The notes under the pieces were generated by a model that searched no databases, had not been told where the DNA came from, and worked only from the letters and a program-made list of their open reading frames with translations. Made by a program: the position numbers and the translations under genes. Of a stretch of DNA of 25,955 bases, positions 6,828 to 15,186 are shown one piece after another. Source of the stretch: JAWVZH01 sp033722295 (GTDB lineage Bacteria > Bacteroidota > Bacteroidia > Chitinophagales > Saprospiraceae); the NCBI GenBank assembly GCA_033722295.1, contig JAWVZH010000026.1, forward strand, positions 1 through 25,955. The letters are read 5' to 3'. Position 1 is the stretch's first letter. Each line of letters begins with the position of its first letter.

Positions 6828-9605
6828 ATGGCTGACAAAAAGATCTTCTTTCTAGATGCCTATGCACTTATTTTTCGTGCATATTATGCATTCATCAGGA
6901 ATCCCCGGATCAACTCCAAGGGCCTCAACACATCGGCTATATTCGGGTTTGTGAATGCTCTTGAGGATATATTGAACAATCAAAAGCCCAGTCATATAGC
7001 AGTGGTTTTTGACCATAAGTCCCCCAATGTGCGTGTGCAGGAGTTCCCATTCTACAAGGCCAACAGGGAAGAGACGCCTGAGGACATCAGAAAGGCCGAG
7101 CCATGGATAAGAGAGATCGTCAAGGCCTATAATATTCCGATCCTGGAATTAGAAGGATATGAGGCAGACGATGTGATCGGCACACTGGCCAAACAAGCTG
7201 CCACAGATGGTTTCGAGGTATTCATGATGACACCGGACAAGGATTTTGGTCAGTTGGTCGATGACCGGATATACATGTATAAACCAGGCAGACAAGGTAA
7301 GAAGGCCGAGATCTACGGTCCTAAAGAAATATGTGAGAAATATGGTCTCGATGATCCAGAGCAGTTCATCGATATCCTGGCACTTATGGGCGATTCCGTG
7401 GACAACATACCAGGGGTCAAAGGTGTCGGAGAAAAGACGGCGATGAAACTCATCGGTCAATACAAATCACTTGAAGGAGTGTATGAGCATATCGATGAGA
7501 TCAAGGGAAAGCTCAAAGAAAAGCTTGAAACCGACAAGGAGAACGCAGAGGTCAGTAAAAAGCTGGCGCGTATCATAGTGGATGCTCCGACGGAATTGGA
7601 TGCCAAAAGTCTTGAAGTAGAGGATAAGGATAAAACCCGGCTGGAAGAATTGTTTTCCGAACTCGAGTTCAGGACTTTAGGTAAAAGGGTGTTGGGTGAG
7701 GATTTCTCACTTTCTGCAACCCCTGCCACCGGTCAGGGCAATTTGTTTGCAACAGCTCAGGAATCATCTGGAGAGTCGCTCTCTGACATGAAAACCCTCG
7801 AAACTGCGGAGCACGATTATCAACTGACAGACACACCTGACAAAAGAAAGGCTTTGATCCAGGAGTTGCTCGGTGTTAAGGAATTCGTCTTTGACACGGA
7901 AACTACGGGATTGAACCCCATCTCGGATGAGATCGTAGGTATCGCATTTTGCCATACTCCGGGAAAAGCATACTATGTGCCCATACCTGAAGAAATGGAG
8001 GATGCCATGAAGATCATGGCCGAATTTCAGCCGGTTTTCAATAACAAAAAAATTGAAAAGACCGCCCATAACCTGAAATTCGACCTCAAGGTGCTGAAGC
8101 GATATGATATCGAATTGAGCGAGCCATTTTATGACACCATGCTTGGGCATTATATCGCCTACAGTTCTGCCAGGCACAAGATGGATATTCTGGCCGAGAA
8201 CTATCTGAATTATCAACCGAAGCCTATAGAAGATCTGATCGGTAAAAAAGGGCCACGGCAAAAGTCCATGAGAGATGTGTCTATCGACAAGATCACAGAG
8301 TATGCCGCGGAGGATGCAGATATCACCATGCAACTCAAGCCCATAATCGAAAAGCAGGTCAAAAGCCGGTCTGATGGCGCTATCCTTAAAAAACTGGAAT
8401 TGCCACTCATTCCAGTACTTGCCGATATGGAATGGGAAGGCATCATGGTGGACAGGCAGTTTTTACAAGATTATTCGGATGAATTGGGTAAGGACATTCT
8501 GGCCTTGACAGATCAGGTCTACAAGATCGCAGGTATGGATTTCAATCTCGATTCTCCAAAACAGTTGGGGGATGTCCTTTTTAACCATATGAAGCTTCCT
8601 TACAGTGGCAGCAAGACCAAAACGGGACAATTCAGGACCAGCGAGGATGTGCTTTCCAAGCTTCAGGATGACCATGAGATCATCAAGCTGATCCTTGACT
8701 ATCGCGAGCTGACCAAATTGAAATCTACCTACGTCGATGCGATACCTGCCCTGATCAATGAAGATACGGGTCGCGTACATACTACTTTCAATCAGACCAT
8801 CGCTGCAACAGGAAGACTCTCCTCCCTCAACCCCAATTTACAGAATATCCCGATCCGTACCGAGCGAGGACGAAAGATCAGAAAGGCATTTGTACCAAGA
8901 AATGAGAACTTTACATTACTCGCTGCGGATTACTCCCAGATCGAATTGCGTATAATCTGCGAAATAAGCGGCGATGAAAATATGATGGAAGCCTTCGTCA
9001 AGGGGGAGGATATCCATGCCGCCACAGCCTCCAGGGTGTTCGAAGTGCCGATCGAGGAAGTCACGAGAGAACAAAGACGCCAGGCTAAAGCCGTAAACTT
9101 TGGTCTGGCCTATGGGCAGTCTGCATTTGGTCTTTCTCAAACCCTTGGGATAAAGCGAACGGAAGCGCGGGCCATTATCGACAATTATTTCAAACAGTTT
9201 CCGAAGATCAAATCCTACATGAAGGAAACCGTTGACTTCGCCCGTGAACACGGCTATGTGGAAACATTAATGAAACGCCGAAGGTATCTGCGTGACATCA
9301 ATTCAAAGAATCACACCGTACGTGCCCAGGCGGAGCGGAATGCGATCAATTCGCCAATACAGGGCTCTGCAGCGGACATGATCAAAAAGGCCATGATCGA
9401 TGTCTATAATGAAATGAAGGAACAGAAATTCAAATCGAAAATGATATTACAAGTCCACGATGAACTTATTTTCGATGTTTTAAATGAGGAGATGGAAGAT
9501 CTGAAAAAGGTCGTGGATGACAAGATGAAAAACGCCTTACCCGACCTGAAGGTTCCGATCAAGGTGGACATGGGAACAGGTCAGAACTGGTTAGAAGCAC
9601 ATTGA
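6828..9605 (+). CDS. polA: DNA polymerase I
   Basis: A full-length 925-residue Pol I with all three activities. Residues 1-290: 5'-3' flap exonuclease (F-L-D-A-Y-A-L-I-F-R-A at the start, E-A-D-D-V-I-G and the helix-hairpin-helix N-I-P-G-V-K-G-V-G-E-K-T-A). Residues about 340-530: 3'-5' proofreading exonuclease with F-D356-T-E358-T-T-G, H-N-L-K-F-D and Y-A-A-E-D-A-D intact. Residues about 530-925: polymerase domain with motif A D701-Y-S-Q-I-E, the O helix K754-A-V-N-F758-G-L-A-Y-G and motif C V-H-D878-E-L. It fills gaps and removes RNA primers in replication and excision repair. The stop is 3 nt before the next ATG, so polA, lpxD and the following gene likely share a transcript. Confidence 0.98.
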   Translation: MADKKIFFLDAYALIFRAYYAFIRNPRINSKGLNTSAIFGFVNALEDILNNQKPSHIAVVFDHKSPNVRVQEFPFYKANREETPEDIRKAEPWIREIVKAYNIPILELEGYEADDVIGTLAKQAATDGFEVFMMTPDKDFGQLVDDRIYMYKPGRQGKKAEIYGPKEICEKYGLDDPEQFIDILALMGDSVDNIPGVKGVGEKTAMKLIGQYKSLEGVYEHIDEIKGKLKEKLETDKENAEVSKKLARIIVDAPTELDAKSLEVEDKDKTRLEELFSELEFRTLGKRVLGEDFSLSATPATGQGNLFATAQESSGESLSDMKTLETAEHDYQLTDTPDKRKALIQELLGVKEFVFDTETTGLNPISDEIVGIAFCHTPGKAYYVPIPEEMEDAMKIMAEFQPVFNNKKIEKTAHNLKFDLKVLKRYDIELSEPFYDTMLGHYIAYSSARHKMDILAENYLNYQPKPIEDLIGKKGPRQKSMRDVSIDKITEYAAEDADITMQLKPIIEKQVKSRSDGAILKKLELPLIPVLADMEWEGIMVDRQFLQDYSDELGKDILALTDQVYKIAGMDFNLDSPKQLGDVLFNHMKLPYSGSKTKTGQFRTSEDVLSKLQDDHEIIKLILDYRELTKLKSTYVDAIPALINEDTGRVHTTFNQTIAATGRLSSLNPNLQNIPIRTERGRKIRKAFVPRNENFTLLAADYSQIELRIICEISGDENMMEAFVKGEDIHAATASRVFEVPIEEVTREQRRQAKAVNFGLAYGQSAFGLSQTLGIKRTEARAIIDNYFKQFPKIKSYMKETVDFAREHGYVETLMKRRRYLRDINSKNHTVRAQAERNAINSPIQGSAADMIKKAMIDVYNEMKEQKFKSKMILQVHDELIFDVLNEEMEDLKKVVDDKMKNALPDLKVPIKVDMGTGQNWLEAH

Positions 9606-9608
9606 TAT

Positions 9609-10538
9609 ATGAAATTAGATCCCCCTATTGCGGTCAAAGATATCGCCAATGAGATCAACGCCCGACTTCTGGGCAATGAAAATCTCATGGCGACAGGAAT
9701 CAATGAGATCCACAAAGTGCAGATTGGAGACATCACCTTTGTCGATCATCCTAAATATTACGAAAGGTCTCTAAATTCGGCAGCAAGTATCATTATCATC
9801 GACAAGGAAGTGGACCCCCCCGAGGGAAAATGTCTGTTGATCTGTGACAATCCTTTCAAGGCCTATGATGGTCTGGTCTGCAAATATCGCCCATTCAAGG
9901 CCATAGACTCACGGATATCGTCGGATGTCGTCATTCCTGACAGTACGATCGTTGAACCCGGCGTGACCATATCCAACAATGTCTCCATAGGTGAAAACTG
10001 TTACCTGCAGGCCGGTGTATATATCGGCGAATATAGCGTGATCGGTAATAATGTTTCCATAGGTCCAGGGACCATCATTGGTTCTGATGCCTTTTATTTT
10101 AAAAAGGAGGAAGGCAAATACACAAAGTGGAGATCCGGTGGTCGTGTGGTTTTGGAAGATGATGTGGATGTCGGTGCGAATTGCACCATTAATAAAGGCG
10201 TATCTGGCGACACGAGGATAGGCCAGGGCAGCAAACTGGATTGCCTTGTCCATATCGGGCATGGTGCCGTCATCGGTGAAAATTGTTTGTTAGCCGGACA
10301 AGTTGGCATAGGAGGAAAGACTATCCTGGGTGATAATTGCGTGCTGTATGGCCAGGTTGGCATTGCCCAAAGTCTGAAGATCGGTAATAATGTTACGATC
10401 CTGGCAAAATCCGGAGTTTCAAAGGATCTCGAAGGAGATAACGTCTATTTCGGAACACCAGCGGAAAAAGCGAGGAACAAATATCGTGAACTGGCAGCCC
10501 TGCGTATGCTGCCTGATCACCTCAAAAAACATAAGTGA
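9609..10538 (+). CDS. lpxD: LpxD-family UDP-3-O-acylglucosamine N-acyltransferase
   Basis: Lipid A pathway enzyme family that transfers a 3-hydroxyacyl chain from acyl carrier protein to the 2-amino group of UDP-3-O-acylglucosamine. Residues about 1-95 match the LpxD uridine-binding domain (I-G-D-I-T-F-V-D-H-P-K-Y, A-A-S-I-I-I-I, D-N-P-F-K-A-Y). Residues about 100-290 form a left-handed beta-helix of hexapeptide repeats (V-S-I-G-E-N, Y-S-V-I-G-N-N). His218, in V-H-I-G-H-G-A-V-I-G, sits at the place of the catalytic His of E. coli LpxD. At 309 residues it is somewhat shorter than the usual 340. Many Bacteroidota carry two LpxD-like genes, so this may be the paralogue rather than the canonical enzyme. 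It overlaps the next gene by one base (TGATG). Confidence 0.8.
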   Translation: MKLDPPIAVKDIANEINARLLGNENLMATGINEIHKVQIGDITFVDHPKYYERSLNSAASIIIIDKEVDPPEGKCLLICDNPFKAYDGLVCKYRPFKAIDSRISSDVVIPDSTIVEPGVTISNNVSIGENCYLQAGVYIGEYSVIGNNVSIGPGTIIGSDAFYFKKEEGKYTKWRSGGRVVLEDDVDVGANCTINKGVSGDTRIGQGSKLDCLVHIGHGAVIGENCLLAGQVGIGGKTILGDNCVLYGQVGIAQSLKIGNNVTILAKSGVSKDLEGDNVYFGTPAEKARNKYRELAALRMLPDHLKKHK

Positions 10539-11947
10539 TGCCCGGCCATCTGAGAATATCAGGAACACTGGTCTGGATGGTATTCTTAATGCTTCCATTA
10601 CAAGTTCCAGGACAGTCTCAGTCCGCACTTGACAATAAGTATGACATCTACAGAGAGCGCTTTCTGCGGGAGTTTATCAGGATCGATTGGCAAGGCGATG
10701 GTATTGGTGAATATCTGGAAGAAGACGGTCATTATGAAAAAGCCGGTTACAGCCTTCCTGCGTCGTATTATTTCAAACTGAATAAGGCCCGTAATTTCTG
10801 GGAGTTCGATGCATCAAATTGCAAAAATAACAACGAGGTAACCACAGACCCTGATGTGAAGAAATGGGCGGACGGTACACTCCATCTTGGATTCTACTGG
10901 ACGCTCCTGGCGACAGAATATGCCTGGTATGATCAAAATGGTGATTCGATGAAAGCGATGCGCACCGCCCATGAGCTTTATTTGGCGCTCCAGGCTTACC
11001 GCCGGCTGGACATGATGGGTCAGCGGATAGCGGTCATGTGGAATGAAAAGAATGCCCCCGAATGTGAATATTCACCTCTTTACACTGGTTATTCAGGATT
11101 TTTTGTTCGTGATGATGTACCCAGGGATTTCACGGAACATTGGGGGATCGGTGGAGTGATCTCCTCTCTCGCCTGTCGGGAGACCCCAATTAAATTCTTT
11201 GAAGAAGAAGGCGCCAGGAATGTGGTCAGTCATGATCAGATCGCCTGGCTTTTGGTTGGTCTGTCAAGTATAAAGCGGGCCTTTCCTGATGAAAAGATAC
11301 TGATCAACGATCGACCCATTAACCTCCAGGCTGAAGCACGGAAGATAGCCTACCGCATGGTCAAATACGTACATCAGAAACCATTGAGGAGTATACGGTT
11401 TCCCGAGTGCCGTAAAAAGAAGGTCCAGACTGGTGGTGATTCTTTTGTCTATGCCTTTGCCATGCGTCGAGCTCTTGACTACATCGCCCCGGGCCACGAT
11501 ATCAAGTCATCACTTCTGGATCTGATAAGTTGGGAGATAATTGCTGAAGATCTGGGAGTGATCGTTGCACGGTGGTTAGGCCTGGCCAAGAACGACAACA
11601 TAGCGATGTATCTATCGTACTGTGCCAGTGGAGACATGGAAAGTTTCAAAGGTGTCTACCGGATGAGTATGAAAGTGAGTCAGAAAGAGATATTTCCAAT
11701 GCTGAAATTGTGGTTGCATGGCTATGAAACAGACAGACTACCCGAAGATTATTGGAAACATATCCGCGGTCTGCTGACAGCAGCACCTGAAAAAGGCACA
11801 GGACTGGATGTCGTATCAAAAGACTCCGAATGGAGGTTCGACAATCGGTGGAGAGCCCATGAAGGTCTGAAAGGCAAGAACGGCTACGGAAATGGCATGG
11901 ACTTCATGGTAGCGTATAATCTTTTTCGCCTGATCGGTGGGGAGTGA
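10538..11947 (+). CDS. Exported protein of unknown function, predicted mostly helical
   Basis: A 469-residue protein that I do not recognise. The N-terminus has a signal peptide (core L-V-W-M-V-F-L-M-L-P-L, likely cut near P-G-Q-S), so it is exported. The body is rich in amphipathic helices with many Trp/Tyr (H-L-G-F-Y-W-T-L-L-A-T-E-Y-A-W-Y) and ends D-F-M-V-A-Y-N-L-F-R-L-I-G-G. Regular helical pairs of this kind suggest an alpha/alpha toroid as in glycan hydrolases or lyases, but I see no catalytic signature, so this is only a guess. I chose the ATG at 10538, which shares a base with the lpxD stop, over the GTG one codon earlier. Translational coupling to an LPS gene hints at an envelope glycan or LPS role. 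A terminator hairpin follows 40 nt after the stop. Confidence 0.8.
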   Translation: MPGHLRISGTLVWMVFLMLPLQVPGQSQSALDNKYDIYRERFLREFIRIDWQGDGIGEYLEEDGHYEKAGYSLPASYYFKLNKARNFWEFDASNCKNNNEVTTDPDVKKWADGTLHLGFYWTLLATEYAWYDQNGDSMKAMRTAHELYLALQAYRRLDMMGQRIAVMWNEKNAPECEYSPLYTGYSGFFVRDDVPRDFTEHWGIGGVISSLACRETPIKFFEEEGARNVVSHDQIAWLLVGLSSIKRAFPDEKILINDRPINLQAEARKIAYRMVKYVHQKPLRSIRFPECRKKKVQTGGDSFVYAFAMRRALDYIAPGHDIKSSLLDLISWEIIAEDLGVIVARWLGLAKNDNIAMYLSYCASGDMESFKGVYRMSMKVSQKEIFPMLKLWLHGYETDRLPEDYWKHIRGLLTAAPEKGTGLDVVSKDSEWRFDNRWRAHEGLKGKNGYGNGMDFMVAYNLFRLIGGE

Positions 11948-11982
11948 AGGTCTTGATCTTTAGGGTTTTTGATCGAGGTAAA

Positions 11983-12006
11983 TGTTAAAGTGACCCCCGG
12001 GGTCAC
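11983..12006. repeat. 24-nt palindromic repeat, copy 1
   Basis: The unit is TGTTAAA, two variable bases, then GACCCCCGGGGTCAC. It shares 22 of 24 positions with copy 2, 132 bp away in the same intergenic gap. The core GACCCC-C-GGGGTC is an inverted repeat around a single C. In this copy the symmetry extends outward to 11-bp arms (11987-11997 and 11999-12009). Confidence 0.85.
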
Positions 12007-12011
12007 TTTTT
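11987..12011 (+). terminator. Intrinsic terminator-like hairpin after the polA-lpxD operon
   Basis: Perfect 11-bp arms AAAGTGACCCC / GGGGTCACTTT around a single C, with five T at 12007-12011. The one-base centre means some central pairs must open to make a loop, leaving a strong GC-containing stem. Because A precedes the stem as well, it could act in both directions between the convergent operons. Confidence 0.65.
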
Positions 12012-12114
12012 GCATCATCGTTATTCAAAGGATGCTGCTAACTCTACTTTTTTGATTATCAGTGGCTTGCATTGAATCCTTTATAAGAAGGACTTTATGG
12101 GTACGTTAAGAAAG

Positions 12115-12138
12115 TGTTAAAACGACCCCCGGGGTCAC
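12115..12138. repeat. 24-nt palindromic repeat, copy 2
   Basis: Same unit as copy 1 in the same orientation, differing at the two bases after TGTTAAA (AC instead of GT). Those changes shorten the palindrome to GACCCC-C-GGGGTC, and no T-run follows, so this copy is a poor terminator. It lies 63 bp beyond the end of RNase R. Confidence 0.85.
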
Positions 12139-12201
12139 CCTAAAGGATGACCACCAATATCAAGGTAATTACCACTACATCAATTCTTTGAAATCAGAAT
12201 G

Positions 12202-14370
12202 CTATTCCCCCAGTGTCATTTCAATACGCCTGTTCCATACGTCAGCCTGAAGTATGACCACATTTACTTCATCACCCAGCTTGATCTTCCTGCCAGTATC
12301 TCGGCCGGTCATTGAAGCATATAAGGCATCTATGGCATAACTCTCATCCAAAGACTCAAAAGCGACCATACCCTCACAGTAGTTCCCTTCCAAAACCACG
12401 AAAAAGCCTCTGTCTATAATGCCGGTCACTACACCTGTATAACTTTCTCCTACTCTCTCAGACATATATTCAGCCTGCTTGTACTTGACGGATTCCCTTT
12501 CCGCATCCATCGCTTTTCTCTCCTGACTGCTGATATGATTACAAATTGCATCTACCTTATCCTTGTTCATCCGCCAGGGTTGCTGGAGACATTTATGCAG
12601 AATCCTGTGAACGAGAAGGTCTGCATATCGCCGGATTGGTGAGGTAAAATGGCAATAATATTCGAAGCCGAGTCCGAAATGGCCGATGTTCTCGGTACTG
12701 TACTCCGCTTTTGCCATTGACCGAATGGCCATCGGTACCAAAGGCTTGAGCTTTTCATCGTCTTTTGCCATTTCCATTAGCTTGTTGAAAGAATCTGCGA
12801 TGCTCTTTTCGGACTGCATATCGAAATTGATCCCGGACTCTGCGGCTAAAAGAACAAAGTCATGGAGTTTTGCCGGATCAGGCTGATCGTGAATCCGATA
12901 TGGAAATGGAATGGGTTGTCCCTCCGTCAAATTAGCTATAAATGCCGCCACCAGTCTATTGGCAAGGAGCATGAAATCCTCGATCATCAGATTGGCTTCC
13001 CCTGTCTCCTTGAGATATATTTCTACTGGCTTACCTTCGTCATCCAATTCTATCTTGACCTCATCAGTCTCAAATCCTATTGAACCGGTTTTAAACCTTT
13101 CTTCCCTCAGAATACCTGCGATCCTGTTCATCTCGAGCATTTCCTTTTTCAAAGGCCCATTTGCCCCCTTCAGAATGTCTTCAGCCTCGGCATATGTAAA
13201 CCTCCGATCTGAACAGATAATGGACTTGGTAAACTTATGATCCACGATCTTTCCTTCCTTCGAAAATTTAACCAGTACACTGAAGCAATATTTGTCTTCC
13301 TCGGGTCGAAGGGAACACAGATCATTGGATAAGGCTTCCGGAAGCATGGGCAGTACCCTGTCGACCAGATATACAGAATTGCCTCTCTTCAGCGCCGCCT
13401 TGTCCAGAGCCGAATCCTGATTCACGTATTCACTCACATCAGCGATATGGATTCCGATCTCAATGTTTCCGTCCTCCAGATACTTCAGGGAAAGCGCATC
13501 ATCAAAGTCCTTGGCATCTTCCGGGTCAATGGTCAATGTAGGCACATCTCTCAGATCTAGACGACCTTCCTGCGGCACTATTTCCGCCTTCTCTCGAATT
13601 CCCTTCGACTCGTTCATGACTTCCTCAGAAAAGCCTAGTTCGAAGCCATTATTTATCAGAATGGCCTTCATTTCAGCATCATTGGAGCCGGCTTTTCCCA
13701 GGACCTCAGTGATCTTGCCCTTGATCATCTGATTTCGCTTTTGCGGCCAGTCTGTCACTTCTACAATTGCACGATCAAAATCCTGTATATCTGAAGACGA
13801 TGCATTGGCTATAACAATATCAAAAGAGCTCTTGGCATGATCCACAAAAACAATGTCATGATTCTTATATGCACGGAATACACCAGTATACTTTTGCTTA
13901 TTGCGTTCTACAATACTGACAACGCGGCCTTCACGACGCCTTTTGTTCTTCTTCTTGTAGACTTCTACCTTGACGCGATCTTTGTCCAGGGCTCCCTTGA
14001 GATTCTTTGACGAGACATATACATCGTTCTCTAACTCATCACAGATAATGAAGGCCGCCCCCGTACGAGTCATGTCAACTACACCTTCATACTGCTTTCC
14101 GGAGAAATTGCTCTGGGGTTTTGGATCCTTCTGTACCGTTGGCCCGTTGGCCGAGGCATACTTGCCGGGTGTTACCCTTCTGACCTCGCCCTGCTTTTCC
14201 AGGTACTCCAGGGTTCTGGCTACATCATTTTTACTATTTGCCACCTTGGTCTTTTTAAGTACCTGCCTGGCGGAATATGTCTTATTGGTATTTTTCCTGA
14301 AGAATCTCCTTATCACTTTGGCGAGGTTCTTCTTTGAGACCTTTTGTCCCTTGTATTTCTTAATCTTCAT
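12202..14370 (-). CDS. rnr: Ribonuclease R
   Basis: A 722-residue RNase II/R family exoribonuclease that degrades structured RNA from the 3' end. The N-terminus is very basic, with a winged-helix region (residues about 1-72, S-A-R-Q-V-L-K-K-T-K). Cold-shock/OB domains follow (Y-E-G-V-V-D-M-T-R-T-G-A-A-F). The RNB catalytic domain has D282-P-E-D-A-K-D288-F-D290-D291-A-L, the four-acid metal site, and later H-F-T-S-P-I-R-R-Y-A-D. A C-terminal S1 domain is present (Y-T-G-V-V-T-G-I-I-D-R-G-F-F-V). The order winged helix-CSD-RNB-S1 and the basic lead distinguish RNase R from RNase II. The ATG overlaps the stop of the upstream 172-residue gene by 4 nt (ATGA), so the two are likely coupled. Confidence 0.95.
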   Translation of the reverse strand: MKIKKYKGQKVSKKNLAKVIRRFFRKNTNKTYSARQVLKKTKVANSKNDVARTLEYLEKQGEVRRVTPGKYASANGPTVQKDPKPQSNFSGKQYEGVVDMTRTGAAFIICDELENDVYVSSKNLKGALDKDRVKVEVYKKKNKRRREGRVVSIVERNKQKYTGVFRAYKNHDIVFVDHAKSSFDIVIANASSSDIQDFDRAIVEVTDWPQKRNQMIKGKITEVLGKAGSNDAEMKAILINNGFELGFSEEVMNESKGIREKAEIVPQEGRLDLRDVPTLTIDPEDAKDFDDALSLKYLEDGNIEIGIHIADVSEYVNQDSALDKAALKRGNSVYLVDRVLPMLPEALSNDLCSLRPEEDKYCFSVLVKFSKEGKIVDHKFTKSIICSDRRFTYAEAEDILKGANGPLKKEMLEMNRIAGILREERFKTGSIGFETDEVKIELDDEGKPVEIYLKETGEANLMIEDFMLLANRLVAAFIANLTEGQPIPFPYRIHDQPDPAKLHDFVLLAAESGINFDMQSEKSIADSFNKLMEMAKDDEKLKPLVPMAIRSMAKAEYSTENIGHFGLGFEYYCHFTSPIRRYADLLVHRILHKCLQQPWRMNKDKVDAICNHISSQERKAMDAERESVKYKQAEYMSERVGESYTGVVTGIIDRGFFVVLEGNYCEGMVAFESLDESYAIDALYASMTGRDTGRKIKLGDEVNVVILQADVWNRRIEMTLGE

Positions 14371-14885
14371 GACAGTAATGTTTCATTCATTTCAATATCC
14401 GCGCGCCCTCCTTCATCGAGGTGGACCACAAAAACTTTGGAATCTTTGGGATCATAATGCTTTTCGCCAACTGGTGCTGACCCCGCCACCATTTCGATCT
14501 GACCTTTGTCTTTGATGGTACAGACAAGTCGCGCCATGTTCTTTCCATCAGTACGCGTACCTCCAATATGGATAGACTGTTTGAATGATCCGTCCTTCTC
14601 ATAGGTATTCAGCATATAATGGTAGTCCATCAATTTGGCCCTCCAATAGACAAGCCCAATAAAGTTCTTTGTATCCGGCAAGCGGAAACATGGTACATAT
14701 TCGGTAAACTCGTCAGAAGCTTCTTTCTCGTAGGGAGAGATGAATCGCTCTATAAAATCTAGAGGCAATGGCTTATTTTGCGTAGAGAAAGTATGATGGT
14801 CCTCTTCGTTAAGTTGTATCGGCAATTCCACCTTCGGAAAGAATCTGACGAATTCTTTAAAGTCGGGTGATTTGGTTTTTTTCAT
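14367..14885 (-). CDS. Cytoplasmic protein of unknown function coupled to rnr
   Basis: A 172-residue protein that I cannot assign. No signal peptide or membrane segment is visible, so it should be cytoplasmic. It starts with a Lys-rich stretch and V-R-F-F-P-K-V-E-L-P, has a middle section with aromatic residues (V-Y-W-R-A-K-L-M-D-Y-H-Y-M-L-N-T-Y), and a C-terminal half that reads as beta strands (S-I-H-I-G-G-T-R, L-V-C-T-I-K, S-K-V-F-V-V-H-L). The alternating pattern suggests a compact beta or alpha/beta domain; no catalytic motif stands out. Its stop overlaps the RNase R start by ATGA, so the two are made together, and it could be an RNase R partner or simply an operon neighbour. The codon pattern and lack of repeats support a real gene. 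Confidence 0.8.
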   Translation of the reverse strand: MKKTKSPDFKEFVRFFPKVELPIQLNEEDHHTFSTQNKPLPLDFIERFISPYEKEASDEFTEYVPCFRLPDTKNFIGLVYWRAKLMDYHYMLNTYEKDGSFKQSIHIGGTRTDGKNMARLVCTIKDKGQIEMVAGSAPVGEKHYDPKDSKVFVVHLDEGGRADIEMNETLLS

Positions 14886-14947
14886 TGGGGTTCAAATTAG
14901 AATTATTCCAAATAGAGCAGAAAAAACCTTGCTCCTGAGGAAGATAC

Positions 14948-14983
14948 GTTGCTGTTTTTACATATTACACATTACGCAGCAAC
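14948..14983. promoter_or_regulatory. Inverted repeat, possible operator
   Basis: Arms GTTGCTG (14948-14954) and CAGCAAC (14977-14983) match perfectly over 7 bp with a 22-nt spacer. A second short palindrome, CAAC-A-GTTG (14980-14988), overlaps the right arm. The two together look like sites for a dimeric regulator, but the spacer is long and no regulator gene is nearby. Confidence 0.3.
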
Positions 14984-15128
14984 AGTTGTAAATACGAGAT
15001 TTTAGCGGGTTTTTGACAGAAAATGATTCAAGGTAGTGCACAAATCAGGATCACCGCTCGATCTTGTGTTGCGCTATTTCAACTCTTTCGGTAATTTAAA
15101 CATGATTCACGTACAAGAGTTCTTAATT

Positions 15129-15159
15129 CTGAAAGTTTCAGTGTGATTGGATAGTTTTG
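15129..15159 (+). promoter_or_regulatory. Candidate promoter of the sdh operon
   Basis: TAGTTTTG at 15152-15159 matches the Bacteroidota -7 consensus TAnnTTTG exactly. The -33 element is weak: CTG at 15129-15131 in place of TTG, with a 20-nt spacer. The sdhC ATG is 27 nt downstream of the box, a plausible leader length. Confidence 0.5.
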
Positions 15160-15186
15160 CAATCATCAGATAATTAACGGAAATCC

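Larger units (their letters stand above)
14886..15186. other. 301-bp divergent intergenic region upstream of sdhC and the rnr operon
   Basis: No coding sequence is apparent. It separates the divergent rnr pair from the sdh operon and so should hold both promoters. Visible elements are an inverted repeat at 14948-14983 and a promoter-like box at 15152-15159. The stretch around 14957-14975 repeats the pattern TTACA-T-A-T-TACA-C-A-T-TAC. No tRNA or riboswitch-like structure was recognised. Confidence 0.7.

Noticed and set aside
7764..8333. 189-codon minus-strand reading frame
   Set aside because: It lies antisense within polA, over the intact proofreading exonuclease domain.
13970..14515. 181-codon plus-strand reading frame
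   Set aside because: It runs antisense across both rnr and the 172-residue gene; the Ser/Leu/Phe-rich product looks like reverse-strand translation.
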